Counted from the first letter of the stretch, positions 20,355 to 31,802 are shown. The stretch is 64,000 nt of DNA from Colius striatus (GCF_028858725.1 NC_084781.1:2054513-2118512); one strand, 5' to 3'. Translations and numbers: made by a program. Notes: generated by a model not told the origin, from the sequence alone.

Positions 20355-23044
20355 ATGTCCCTGTCACACACTGCTGCTGAGTACATGCTGTCTGATGCTC
20401 TCCTCCCGCATCCCAGCGGATCCCGAGCCAAGGGCCTGCGGTTGGAGCTGCCGAGCGATCGCCTCCTCAAGTTCATCACCGTGGGGCTGCCTCTTCTCCT
20501 TGTCTCCTTGGCTTTTGCCCGGGAATTCTCCTCTGGTGAGTTACCAGCTTCTGTGACAGGGAATTTAGAGGAGGTTTGATGGTCATCTTGAAGGTGGGGC
20601 AGCCTGGAAATGCTGTTTGAGGAACTGTCCTGGCTTGGGGATATTGATTGATTGGTTTGAATGGTCGCTGGGAATAAGCCCAGGACTGGTGGTGAATTGA
20701 TATCCCTCTTTGGCTGCTCATCCCCAGCAACTTTGGCTGCTCTGGGGGTGTTTCTGAGGAACAGGGTGCCAGCAGGGCTGCTAGAGGGATATGTCAGAGT
20801 CCCAGCATGGTGGGGGTTGGAAGGGACCTCCAGAGCTCATCCAGCCCAAGCCCCTGCTAAAGCAGGTTCCCCTCAATCAGGGGGCACAGAAACACATCCA
20901 GGTGGGTTTAGAAACCTCCCTCCCTGTGCAGCCTGTGCCAGGGCTCCCTCCCCTCAACACCAAAGAAGCTTCTCCTCACATCCCAGTGGAACTTTTTGTG
21001 TTCCAGCTTATGTCCATTACCCCTAGTTGGCAGGATTTGCAGCACAGAGGGTTGCATTGATGGTGTGTTCCAACCTCAGGCTAAATCTGGCCTCAGCTCA
21101 CATCCTGTTGCCACCCTGGGGGATTTGGTTTGCCTCTGGTTTCTGACTGGTCTGTAATTTCCCCATGTGTCACGTACCCATGTCTGTAGTGTTCAAGAAG
21201 TGATGGAAAAGTCCTTGCTGGGAAGCACAGCACTGGGGAAGGATGGATACAAAATGTCTCGGAGGAGGGGGTAGGAAAGGGCTTTTTAGATACCAAGTGG
21301 ATGTTATTGCTCTCCTGTCTGAGATTCACCTTCCTCTTTGCCCCAGGCTCACAGATCAGCTGCTTCTCTCCCACCAACTTCACGGGCCAGCAGTCTGCCT
21401 ACGTCGACACAGCCTGCTGGGATTCCCTCCTCCACCACGGCTTCGACTCCGAGGGACATGCCATCACCAAATCCCTCTGGGCTCTCAAGGTAGGAGGTCA
21501 CCACCCTCACATCCAGGTAGCCCTCAGGTCCCACTTGGGCACGCAGCAGAGTGTGAAGCAGCACTTGCTTGGTCTCCCTTTACCCAGGTCTTCCCCTACT
21601 CGCTGCTGGTGGTGGCTGTGCTGATGTACCTGCCCTATCTGCTGTGGCGTTACGCGGCCGCCTCCGGCCTCCACTCCGACCTCCTCTTCATCATCGACGA
21701 GCTGGATAAATCCTACAACCGCTCTGTGCGCCTGGTGCAGCACATGAGGAAGGTGCAGCAGGCCAGCGCCGAGCCTGAGCGCTTCTGGGAGGAGTACCAG
21801 CGGTGAGGGGCCTCCCACCTCCCTTCCCATGGCTGTGGCCACCTTTGGGATGGGCCTCGGTTCAGGATGGGACTTGGCTCTAGATAGGCCTTGGTTCAGG
21901 ATGGGCTTTGGCTCTGGATGGGCCTTGGTTCAGGATGGGCTTTGGCTCTGGATGGGCCTTGGTTCAGGATGGGCCTTGGTTCAGGATAGGTTTTGGCTCT
22001 GGATGGGCCTTGGTTCAGGATGGGCTTTGGCTCTGGATGGGCCTTGGTTCAGGATGGGTTTTGGCTCTGGATGGGCCTTGGTTCAGGATGGGTTTTGGCT
22101 CTGGATGGGCCTTGGTTCAGGATGGGTTTTGGCTCTGGATGGGCCTTGGTTCAGGATAGGCTTTGGCTTAGATGGGCCTTGGCTCTGGATGGGGTTTGGC
22201 TTCAGGCTTGTTCTTGGTTCAGGGTGGGTTTTGGTTCAGGATGGGTCTTGGCTCTGGGTGGGGGTTGAAGGGGGTGGTTCTAACTCCCTGCTGTGTCCTC
22301 AGGGCTCGCCAGGAGAGGTACTTTGAGTTCCCCTTGCTGGAGCGTTACTTCGCCTGCAAGCAGCACACCCACTCCCTGGCCTTCATCTACATCCTCAGGA
22401 ACCTGCTCCTGCTCTTGTTCTTAGCTGCCACCTGCCTCTACCTGGTCTTCCTCCACCTCAACATCTCCTTCCAGGATGAGTTCAGCTGCTCCATCAAAAC
22501 GGGGCTGCTCCAAGCAGAGCCTCACATCCCCGAGCTCATTCCCTGCAAGCTGGCCTTCTTCTCCACCTTCCAGATCATCAGCCTCTCTGTTGGAAGCATC
22601 TACCTCCTCCTCATCCCCGTTGTCATCTACAACGCCCTGCAGCTGTGCCAGTGGGACAAGGGGCTGCTCTCAGTCTATGAAATGCTGCCTGCCTTCGACC
22701 TCCTCAGCCGCAAGATGCTCACCTGCCCCCTCAACGACCTCAACGTCATCCTCCTCTTCCTCAGGGCCAACATCTCCCAGCTCAGCTCCTTCGGGCGCCT
22801 CAACGCCGTGGGAGCCCTGAGGGGGAGCGCAGGTGACAAGCAGGACATCGACACCGTCGTGGACTTCATGACGCTGCTGGCAGGGCTGGAGGCCACCAAG
22901 GGCAACCCTCCCCGTGCCTGCAGCCCCGCGGCCCTCGGCAACGGCACGGCCCTGGGTAGGTGCTCTGAGGGAGGGGATTGGAGGGTTGTGGTTGGAAAAG
23001 AGCTTGAAGCTCCTGGAGTCCAACTGCTGACTTCACCCTGGTGA
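20355..23044 (+). CDS. PANX3: PANX3, pannexin-3 channel subunit
   Basis: Large-pore membrane channel subunit releasing ATP, known in cartilage, bone and skin. Exons: 20355-20535, 21347-21489, 21588-21802 and 22303 to 22955 or 23044. The start MSLSHTAAEYMLSDALL matches the pannexin-3 N-terminus. Four membrane segments are visible: LLKFITVGLPLLLVSLAF, YSLLVVAVLMYLPYLL, FIYILRNLLLLLFLAATCLY and FFSTFQIISLSVGSIYLLL. Each extracellular loop has the two conserved Cys (ISCFS/DTACW and FSCSI/IPCKL), and NFT in the first loop is an N-glycosylation sequon. After the conserved DIDTVVDFMTLLAGLE the frame continues without a stop into a CR1 element and ends at 23042-23044, giving 426 residues against about 392 in human. 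A donor-like GTAGGT at 22956 could remove the CR1 part. Confidence 0.92.
20795..21025 (-). mobile_element. CR1 LINE fragment in PANX3 intron 1
   Basis: - oriented CR1: 'gtgggggttggaagggacct', 'agagctcatccagcccaa' and 'caatcagggggcacagaaac'. Confidence 0.8.
21844..22262 (+). repeat. 34-bp minisatellite in PANX3 intron 3
   Basis: About twelve copies built from 'ggttcaggatgggctttggc' plus 'tctggatgggcctt', filling most of the intron between exons 3 and 4. The repeat opens Gly/Trp/Phe-rich frames that are not genes. Confidence 0.92.
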
Positions 23045-23520
23045 GCACAGCACTACCCCATGGTCCTCAGCACCTCAGCTGCATGGCTTTGGGATCCCTC
23101 CAGGGCTGGGCACTCCCCCAGCTCCCTGGGCAGCCTGGCACAGGGGCTGACAAACCCTCAATTCTTCCTCAGCTCCAATCTCAACCTCCCCTGAGGCAAC
23201 TTGAGCCTGTTTCCTCCTGTCCTGTCACTCAGGAGAAGAGACAAACCCTCACCTTACTGTCAGGGAGCTGCACAGAGTGCTGCTGGCTGCCCTCAGCCTC
23301 CTCTTCTCCAGGCTGAACACTCCCATTCCCTCAGCCCCTCCCCAGCACCCTTGTGCTCCAGCCCCTTCCCCAGGTCTGGCCACACTCCAGCCCCTCAATG
23401 TCTTGGGAGACCCAACACTGAGCACAGCCCTTGAGCTGCAGCCTCCCCAGGGCCCAGCACAGGGGCACAATCCCTGTCCTGCTGCTACACCAGTGCTGAT
23501 CCCAGCCAGGATGCCCTTGG
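22972..23520 (-). mobile_element. CR1 LINE fragment at the end of PANX3
   Basis: - oriented CR1 running from 'ggttggaaaagagcttgaag' through 'cccagctccctgggcagcc', 'cctcttctccaggctgaac' and 'cccagggcccagcacagggg'. Its first bases supply the only stop codon of the PANX3 frame. Confidence 0.82.
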
Positions 23521-26500
23521 CCACCTTGCCCCCCTGGGCACGCTGCTGGCTTCAGCCAGGAAGGCTGAAGGGAAGACTTCTTTCTCTCCTCTCAGCTCCT
23601 CCACTGCCAGATCCTACCCTGGAGGGGAGGCTGAATCTGTCCACAGTAGCCCTAAACCCTTTACCAAGTTGACCTTAAGGTTTTTGGGGAGGGTCACCAG
23701 CTCCATGTGCAGCCAGGGACAGGTTCTGGCAGGCAGGGGGTGATGCTACTCAAGCCCAAGCGTGGGCAGGAGTTGCTATAGGAACAGAAAATGCAGCATG
23801 TTACTGAAATCGAGCTCAGGGCAAAACCAGGGGATTGCAAGGAAGGCAGCAGCCCAGCCTGCTGGGAGTGAGGCTTGGAGCTTTAAATGGGGAGAGGGGG
23901 GAAGCTGATGCTCAGGAGAGTGTGCTTGCCCCCTCTTCTTCCTTTAGCACAGCACTGGAGAGATGGAGACAGGTCTCCAAGATAGAGCTCTCTGCCTCCT
24001 CTCCAAGCACCACTGCCCCCCCCTGCATGGTTTGGAAGGGCTGGAGGGGGTCATCTGATGTCTCCCAGAGATCCCTGACCTGTCTGAGGCAGCTCAGAGC
24101 TGGAACCAGGAGGGCTGGGCCTCCTTTCCTGGCCCTGACTGTAGTCTGAAGGCTTAAAAAAGTCCTGAGTTTAAAAAATCCACCCAGATTGAGCTGGATT
24201 TAGTATCCTCATTGGCATGGCAACTGTGGTGCTCACACAACTGGCTAGTTGCAGGCTGGCAGAGAAAGCCCAAGATCCCAGTTTGCTACTGCCCAGTTCC
24301 TTAACTTCCTCCTTCTCCTCCTTGCCTAGAAACAAAGCCTGGAGTGGAAGAGATGGGAAAAGCCTCTCGAGACTCACTGGGCTCTGCCTGACCCTGAGGG
24401 ATCCTGGGATCCACTTTGATCCACTTCCTCTGTGCCACTGTTGCTCCAGCACATTAAACTCCAGTTTTGCCACAGCCTTTGGTGGGGTGAGATCCGTAAC
24501 ATGACGGTGAGAAAGGGGACTGAGGGCTGCTCCTCTCATCTTTCCCCTTCCCACCTTGCCATGGGGAGAGGCTGGGGGATTCCTTGGGGACCAGGAGCAG
24601 CAGAGAGGGATTCAACTCCCATCTGTCTTGCTGCTTGTCTTAATTGTCCTAAAGAAACCTAATTGTCCTCCCTCAAGAGAGCTCAGAGCTAGGGAGAAGC
24701 AGCAACTCCCTCCCTCTGTCTCTTTCAGTCACTGGTCACTTCCAGGATGGTGTGGGTGGGTTACAGCCCCTGGAAAACCAGGTCCTTCTCCCCACAGGCA
24801 CCCAGCAGACCACATGCTGCTTGTCCCAGGGAGTGGGGTTGACATCTGACAGCTTCATCCCCTGGGTCTCACTTGCCTTAGGGAGAACATTCATTGCCCA
24901 GATCCAGGAAGATGCCAGGCATCTTGGCACTGGGCACGAGGGATAGAGCTGTTGTCTGGGCACTGGCAGCGATGGGTGGACAACTGCCAGGCAGAGGAGG
25001 GAGTGGAGGAGGCATCTGGGGAGCCATCCCTCCCAAAATGGGCTGCTGCTGGTACCCAGTCAGCACTCACCCACCCACTAAAGGGACTGTCCTAGAGGCT
25101 CCACCTTGGCCATCTGGGGAAGAGTTGAGAGCCTGTGACCCTTCCCTCCCTGATTCCTGATGGATCCTAAGGCAGCAGGATGAGGCCATGCTGGGGGAGT
25201 TACTCACCTGCAGGACTGGCATTGCCATCTTGCTCTGCTCCACTGTGAAGCCACATGTTCCCTAAATCAGATGTCCTGCAGCATCATGTTCCCAGCTGTG
25301 ACCAGCCATCAGTGTGAAAAGGACCACCCTGATCCATAGGGTCCAGGACAGTTCTTCACCTCCCAGAAGGTGCTGGAAGAAGAGACAATGTTATTATGGC
25401 CACTACAAAGACCCCTCCCCAAGACCTTTCCAACGAGGTGGGACAAAGCAATGAAGGAAAAGCTCTCCCCACTGCAGAGCCACTTGGAGAGGAGGAGGGG
25501 GGAAGTGGATTGTGGAAACCCTCTGCCATCAGAGAGGATCTTTCCTCCTGCAGGAGCTTAGGGGTTAAAAAGAAAATCTCAAAGAGGGAAATGTGTGTCA
25601 GAGCAGAAGCTGCTGGGAGGAACCAGGATTACAGGAGCAGCTTGGTGTGTGTGACACCGAGATGGCTCCCGCTAATTTTAGAGGCGCCGGCTCGAGGTGT
25701 AAAGATATTCTGCTGGAGCTGAGTGTGGATTTGCTGGCCCAGCTGGGGCTGGATCCTGCAGATCTCCTGGGAAGAGGCAGATCTCCACTTTCTCACAGGA
25801 CGCCTCCAGCCTCTCCAGCTGGTGGAAGAGCAATTTCACCCTCCCAAAAAGGGGCTGAGGAGCCTCCCTGACTCCCCAGGCCCCTGGCTGAGCTCCTCTC
25901 TCCCAGCCTCTCAGACATCCTCCAGGGCTTAGAGATCCTCCAAATCAGGTGTGTGTGTGTATGTGTGTGTGTGTGTGTGTAGGGGATGGGGGGGGGATAT
26001 CCAGCAACAACAACAACAGAAAAGCAGCTCTGGAGATTTCCCCAGAGATGGTTTTGACAGAGAGAGAAGCTCAATCCTCCCCCTCTCCCCTCCGCAGCCT
26101 CAGCACTCGGCTCCAGCCTACACCGTGCCACCCACTCCGGCAGCAGCTCAGCTCCCACGTGGTGCCTTGGGGAAGCCAAAGTCAGCAAAGGCTGCTGTCT
26201 GGTGGGAGGGGGATCCCCCTGAAGCCCCCTCCCCAGATCCCCTGGAGAAAAGGATGGCAGTGGGACAAACCCCCGGGGTGATGACGCTGCTATCTGCAGC
26301 CACCACCCCACCAGCAGGTCCCAGTTGGGTTCAGCCACTGAAAACCACTGGCCTCAGTTGCCCTGTGAGAATCCAGGTCTGACCTTCAACTCATGTTGTC
26401 TTCTTAGAATCAGTTCAGCTGGAAAAGAGATCAAGTCCCAGCCCTCACCCTGCCAAGGCCACCGCTACCCCATGGCCCTCAGCTCCAGGGCTTTGGGATC

Positions 26501-27350
26501 CCTCCAGGGCTGGGCACTCCCCCAGCTCCCTGGGCAGCCTGGCACAGGGCTGACACCCCTCTCAGGGAAACAGTTCTGCCTCAGCTCCAGCCTCAACCTC
26601 CCCTGGGGCAACTTGAGCCCATTTCCTCTTGTCCTGTCATTCATTACTGGAGCAAAGACACCAACCCCCACCTCACTCCAACCTCCTCGTCCGGGATGAG
26701 TTGATGATGTTGGGACCACCATCCCCATCTATTGAGCAACAAAAGAGCAAGGAAAAAGCCACCTTGCATGGCCTCTACCTCCCTCTTTAATTAATCAATT
26801 AGGACCCTGCTTAATTTAGAACTTCCCTCAGCCCTGGGCAGCCTTAAGGGAGTTAAAATCCCCAAGGAGCTGAGGAAGCAGTGGGATTTCAAACCCTTCA
26901 ACCCCCACGAGGGATGTTACACAGAGGTTAGGTACAGCTTTTTGGTTACAATCCTTCCAACAACACCTTTACCATCTCAGCCTTGCTAATAAATATGTTG
27001 AGGGATTGGGGGTTGGGTTTTTTTCCCCTTCCTCCCTTTGCCAAAAAGGTTTGGTGAGCTTCATGGCTGGGCCCCGCTGCCTCACGCAAGGAGGCTCCTG
27101 GAAGGATGTTACATAAAGAAATGAGTCGGAGGAGAAGGGGGGGGAGGAAAAAAAAGAAGGAAGGAAAAAAACCCACAACCCGAGACGCCGAGGAAGAGAC
27201 TGGAAGCTATAAAAAGAATGTGGGAGGAGGGAAGGGAGGGGAGGGGAGCCCACGAGACAAGGCCGAGGAGCTGCATGTGGCTCCCGCCTTACGTAAAGCA
27301 TCCATCGTCCCACGGCGTGGAGACGGGGCTGGGGGTGAGGAGGGTGGCCA
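23521..27350. other. Intergenic stretch between PANX3 and SPA17; TBRG1 and SIAE not seen
   Basis: About 3.8 kb with no supported gene. It contains a (TG)n tract at about 25950-25980 and a - oriented CR1 at about 26405-26700. A short amphipathic frame around 25665-25800 is unrecognised. In human this interval holds TBRG1 and SIAE; no exon of either is recognisable here. Confidence 0.5.
26405..26700 (-). mobile_element. CR1 LINE fragment
   Basis: - oriented CR1: 'agaatcagttcagctggaaa', 'ggctttgggatccctccagg' and 'ctgacacccctctcagggaa'. Confidence 0.78.
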
Positions 27351-27354
27351 AGGG

Positions 27355-28345
27355 GGGCTGAGGGTGAGGAAGGTGTTGAAGTGGCTCTGAGAGACTGAGG
27401 GAGGGCTTGAAGAGGGGCTGAAGGAGTGAGCAAGGTGTTGAAGTGGGGCTGAGGGAGTGAGATGGGGCTGAGGGAGTGAGGAGGGGCTGAGGCGGCTCTG
27501 AGGGAGTGAGAAGGGGCAGAGGCGGGGCTGAGGGAGTGAGATGGGGCTGAAGTGGGGCTGAGGGAGTGAGATGGGGCAGAGGGAGTGAGATGGGGCTGAA
27601 GTGGCTCTGAGGGAGTGAGATGGGGCTGAAGTGGCTCTGAGAGAGTGAGATGGGGCTGAAGTGGCTCTGAGGGAGTGAGAAGGGGCAGAGGCGGTGCTGA
27701 GGGAGTGAGATGGGGCTGAGGCGGTGCTGAGGGAGCGAGAAGGGGCTGAAGTGGGTCTGAGGGAGCGAGAAGGGGCAGAGGCGGTGCTGAGGGAGTGAGA
27801 TGGGGCTGAGGGAGTGAGAAGGGGCAGAGGCGGCGCTGAGGGAGCGAGAAGGGGCTGAAGTGGGTCTGAGGGAGCGAGAAGGGGCAGAGGCGGTGCTGAG
27901 GGAGTGAGATGGGGCTGAGGGAGTGAGAAGGGGCAGAGGCGGCGCTGAGGGAGCGAGAAGGGGCTGAAGTGGGTCTGAGGGAGTGAGATGGGGCAGAGGG
28001 AGTGAGATGGGGCAGAGGGAGTGAGATGGGGCTGAAGTGGGGCTGAGGGAGTGAGATGGGGCTGAAGTGGCTCTGAGGGAGCGAGAAGGGGCAGAGGCGG
28101 CGCTGAGGGAGCGAGAGGGGGCTGAGGCGGCGCTGAGGGGGCGCTGAGGGAGCGAGAAGGGGCAGAGGCGGTGCTGAGGGAGTGAGAAGGGGCTGAGGCG
28201 GCGCTGAGGGAGCGAGATGGGGCAGAGGCGGCGCTGAGGGAGCGAGAAGGGGCTGAGGCGGCGCTGAGGGGGCGCTGAGGGAGCGAGAAGCTCAGAGGCG
28301 GCGCTGAGGGAGCGCTGAGGGGGCGCTGAGAGAGCGCTGAACACG
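27355..28345 (+). repeat. About 1-kb GC-rich minisatellite upstream of SPA17
   Basis: Degenerate units of about 30-34 bp based on 'ctgagggagtgagatggggc' plus 'tgaagtggctctg' or 'agaggcggcgctg'. Divergence falls towards the right, where gagcgagaagg and ggcgctg dominate. The plus strand is purine- and G-rich throughout. It abuts the SPA17 CpG-rich promoter. Ser/Pro/Leu frames on the minus strand are by-products. Confidence 0.9.
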
Positions 28346-28783
28346 CCGGTGCCGGTGCCGCCGCAGCCCGTTTCCCGCCGCCATCCCGGGCGCGGAGGCT
28401 CCGCCCTTTGTGGGCGTGGCCGGGCCCGTTGCTACGCGACAGCGTCCCCAGCGCCGCCGGAGGCGCCGGCGCGGCCTGGCCGGGTCCGACGGGAAGGGTC
28501 GAGGGAACCGGCCGGGGATGGGTCTAGGGGCGCGGGGCCGAGGGGAAGGGGTGTGGGGGAAGCCGAGGAAGGGGACCGGGGGCCACCGGGAGTGAGGGGC
28601 GGCGGCGGCCCGGGTCTCCGCCGCCCAGCTCCGGGCGGCCGCCGCGCACGCGCAGTCGGCAGCGCTACCCACCGCCCCTCAGCCGTCCCTTGCACCGCGG
28701 GTTCGAGTCCCGGCTTGGAGCGTCCCGGCCGGGAGGAGGCTGATCTGGGTTCCACCGCTGCAGGGAGCCCGAGAGAAGTGGCC
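28345..28783 (+). promoter_or_regulatory. SPA17: CpG-rich promoter of SPA17 with X-box-like motif
   Basis: CpG-dense sequence directly upstream of the SPA17 start. GTTGCTACGCGAC at 28428-28440 resembles an RFX X-box (left half-site perfect, right half imperfect), which would suit a sperm-flagellum/cilium gene. 'gagcccgagagaagtggcc' precedes the ATG. The transcription start is not determined. Confidence 0.5.
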
Positions 28784-29966
28784 ATGGCCGTCCCTTTCTC
28801 CAGCAACACCCTGCGCCTGCCCGCCGGCTTCAGGAACCTGCTGGAGGGGCTGGCGCTGGAGGTGCTGCGGGTGCAGCCCGCTGACGTGGTGACCTTCGCT
28901 GCTCAGCACTTCCAAAAGCTGCTGGAGCAGAGACAGGGTGAGTGGCTCAGCCTGGCAGCATCCATCCCACACTTCCATCCCCTGCCCATCCTGTGTGGCA
29001 TGATGCCTGCCCCGTGTGCCCATCACCCAGAGCATCATGCCTGCCCCATGTGCCCATCGCTCAGGGTATCAGGGCTTCTCCATGTGCCCATTTGTCCTGC
29101 CTCCTGTGCCCATCACCCACTGTGTCCTGCCTGCCCCATGCATCTATCACCCAGAGTATTAAGGCTTCCCTGTATGCCCATCACCCATGGCATCAGGCCT
29201 GTGCCATGCATCCACCACCCAGAGTATCAGGGTTACCCCATCGCCTATGGCATCGTGGGCTACCCTCATGTGCCCATCCTAGGGCACTTTGCCCCTCCCC
29301 AGCGTGCCCATTCCTCCTGCCATCTGCCCTGCCCCACATGCTCATCCTGTGTGGCATCAGGCCTTCTCCTTCCCCAGGCAGCCCAGCTGACCCAGCACAG
29401 TGGGAAGCCTGGCTGGAGGACGAGCTTCTCTCCCAGCCTTCCATCCAGGTAGGTCACTCTCCCTGCCCACTCCCTGGAGAGTTTGGGGTGCCCAGGATGC
29501 CACCCTCACCCCCAGCTCTTTGTTCCCTGCATCACCTCAATTTGAGGTTTTCTTCCTTCTCCTCCAGAAACTAGAGGAGGAAGATGAGGAGGATGAGGAA
29601 GATGAGGAGGATGAGGAGGAGGCTGGCAGCATTGAGGCCATGCCCATGGTAAGACATCCAAATACAGCTGCTGGAAGCCCAAAACAGCAGCAGAGGCAGC
29701 TGACAGCACCCACACCTTGTGATTCCACCCCAAAAACCCTCAGCAGGCTGCAGCAGGAGAGGAGCAAATCCACAGGTGAAAGAAGAAGGAGGCCCTCTTT
29801 AAAAAGGGAACAGCTCCTCAGGGGCCTGACCCCAAATTTGCCAACAGCCACACATAAAACGAAGTGTTACAGCTCCAGAAAAACCCACCATCCCCCCTTC
29901 AATTTCCCCTCCCAGCCTCCTGCCTTTCCCTCCAGGGAGGGTGATCATCTCCCATCCCACCCCTGA
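28784..29966 (+). CDS. SPA17: SPA17, sperm autoantigenic protein 17 (3' end uncertain)
   Basis: Sperm and ciliary protein with an RIIa dimerisation/docking fold that binds A-kinase anchoring proteins. Exons 28784-28937, 29378-29448 and 29568 onward join in frame. The N-terminus (FRNLLEGLALEVLRVQPADV, then FAAQHFQKLLE) matches the SPA17 RIIa domain, followed by DPAQWEAWLEDE. Exon 3 begins with a run of Glu/Asp (KLEEEDEEDEEDEEDEEE). At 29648 there is a good donor (ATG|gtaaga); if unused, the frame stays open through a Lys/Arg-rich tail to a TGA at 29964-29966 (about 207 residues in all). The C-terminal IQ motif of mammalian SPA17 is not seen in this tail or before NRGN. The location next to NRGN supports the name. 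CABYR-type relatives share the domain but are unlikely here. Confidence 0.75.
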
Positions 29967-31510
29967 GGCCCTTCTTTAATGAGAATTTCTATTAACGAGG
30001 TCCCCACCCTTATTAAGTGATTCTCACCTGAGATGAGGTGGGTTTTTTTTACCCTAAAAAAAGCAAAACCCCGGGTTTAGGAGCAGGGCTGAGCTCCAAA
30101 TGATATTTTCAGGCTCTATATTTAGGCCTCTGCCTCCCTGGAGGCTGTCAAAAACTTTAATAGCCTCCCTGCATGGAGGAGCGAGGTGACATTGCTCCTC
30201 TTCTTACCCTCACCCTCAAGAGCTGAAATACCCTCCCAGCACTTTGGGGAGCACAGAGGGGAGCCCCCTAATCCCATTTCCCATGGGAAATATGGGTTTT
30301 CCCATCAGAATAGCTTCCAAAAGCCAAAGAGGTGATGGAATCTGTGTCAAAACCAGATGCTCTTTTTATTTAAGGGGTCGGGGGGGACTAAACTCCTTCA
30401 CCCTACTTTTGAGACCCTCCCCTCTTATCATTCCTGTTTATTTCCCAGGGGGAAGATAACCATATGTGACACTCACACTGCAGTGGCTCCCCAGGAAAAA
30501 AAACAGGAAGGAGAGATAGAGAGAGGGGAAAAAAAACCCCCATCCCTTTCAAGAGCTGTTTGAGGGCTGATGCCAACCGGCTCCACCGTGACCCCCCTCC
30601 CGGCACCGCCTCGCCGGCTGCCAGCTCTGCCTTCAGGCTGCCTGCCCAAGGCACCTTTCCAACAGCAAATTCCCCTTGATTTAGGGGTTGGTTTTATTGG
30701 AGGAGGGGAGGGATTTGGTTTATTTAACACCTCAATGCCACCATCTCAAGCCACGAAGCTGAGTTGTTGCCCAGATCCTTGTTTTATCTCCCTCTCGCCG
30801 ACACCGAAGCTCCAAACCAAACAGCATCACCCCAAAGACCCCAGGCTTGGGTTTTCAGCATTGAAAGAGATTGGAGGAGGGTGTTCTAAAGAAGATTCAG
30901 AAACCAAAAAGGAACCAAACCCCATCCTGGAATAGGCCCAAAAGCCGCTGTTAATGATTAGAAATGTTCTGGCATTTGGTGTCCCTCCTCCGCAGCCGCA
31001 GCCTGCGGGAGACGTCGGTGCTCGGCGGCTCTGCCAGGGCCAGAGGGGATTTTAGAGGGGGGATAACAAAAAGAGGGGTGTCATCCACTCTTGGTCAAAC
31101 TGCTGCCCAAGCCCTCTCCCCCTCCCCTTTTATTTTTCCTTGGGTTTCAGAGGGTTTTGTGGTAGGGGGTTGAGCCTGGTGTTGATTTTGCCATCTCGAG
31201 TCATCTTTTTCTGCTTGGACACCCCTCCTCAAAACCACCTCATCTCCTCTCACTGGAGCAAGTAAACCTAAAAGAAGGCCTAAAAAAAACCCAAAAAAGG
31301 GGTTGTTTGTCCTGTTTTAAATCCCAGGGGACTGGCTGAGGGGTGGCAAACAGCTCTGATGGGGAGAAGAGGGAATGGAGGGATGGTCGGGCTGCCTGGG
31401 TGCTGCTGATGGGGTGGCTGACCCCCCTCAAGCAGTGAAGGAGGGTGGTGTGGAGGAGATGGGGGTGTCAAGGGGTGCAAGGGGAGGTCACTGCCCACAC
31501 CCCATCTGGA
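29967..31510. other. Noncoding stretch between SPA17 and NRGN
   Basis: No supported exon. It contains a perfect MEF2-type site CTATATTTAG at 30116-30125 and several AT-rich segments between GC-richer ones. Any remaining SPA17 exon would lie here, but none encoding an IQ helix was found. Confidence 0.45.
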
Positions 31511-31771
31511 CTAGCCTCGGGGACAGAGATGGGGACAAAGAGATGGGGATGGAGACAGTGCCAGGGCCGGCAATGGGGGTGGTGATGCCAACGGGACGGG
31601 GATGCTGACGGTGAGGATGATGCTGGTGATGGCAAAGAGGAAGGTCAGGTGCCACCAGACCTCATGTAGGGCACACCCCCGTGTCCGAGCGCGGGTGGGC
31701 GGGGATGGGGGTGGGTTTGAGGAGGGGGGGGGGGGGCACACGGCGTCTCGGGGGCCGGACGGAGCCGGCAT
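31511..31771 (-). CDS. Candidate 86-residue membrane microprotein (unrecognised)
   Basis: Minus-strand frame with a Pro/Arg-rich N-terminus and then one strongly hydrophobic helix (HEVWWHLTFLFAITSIILTV), continuing into a Pro/Leu-rich tail. Codons of the helix mostly end in C or G, as in real genes of this window. The ATG at 31771 is only about 32 bp downstream (on the minus strand) of a perfect RFX X-box palindrome at 31803-31815, and the surroundings are CpG-rich. I recognise no family. Against it, the tail is low complexity, no downstream exon was found, and a short hydrophobic frame can arise by chance. Treat as hypothetical. Confidence 0.22.
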   Translation of the reverse strand: MPAPSGPRDAVCPPPPSSNPPPSPPTRARTRGCALHEVWWHLTFLFAITSIILTVSIPVPLASPPPLPALALSPSPSLCPHLCPRG

Positions 31772-31802
31772 CGGTGCTCGGAGCCCACGGGCGACTGATG
31801 CG

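Noticed and set aside
21829-22326. Trp/Gly/Leu-rich frame in PANX3 intron 3
   Set aside because: Translation of the 34-bp minisatellite; PANX3 splice sites and phases skip it cleanly.
25593-25871. Short frame with an amphipathic segment (ILLELSVDLLAQLGLDPADL)
   Set aside because: No recognised family, no convincing splice sites, isolated in a noncoding interval; could be chance.
27289-28344. 351-codon Ser/Pro/Leu frame on the minus strand
   Set aside because: Low-complexity translation of the array upstream of SPA17; no start context, no similarity.
28690-28720. tRNA-like B box (ggttcgagtcccggc) in the SPA17 promoter
   Set aside because: The T-arm loop looks right, but there is no A box, D arm or anticodon arm at the proper distance, and no acceptor stem can be paired.
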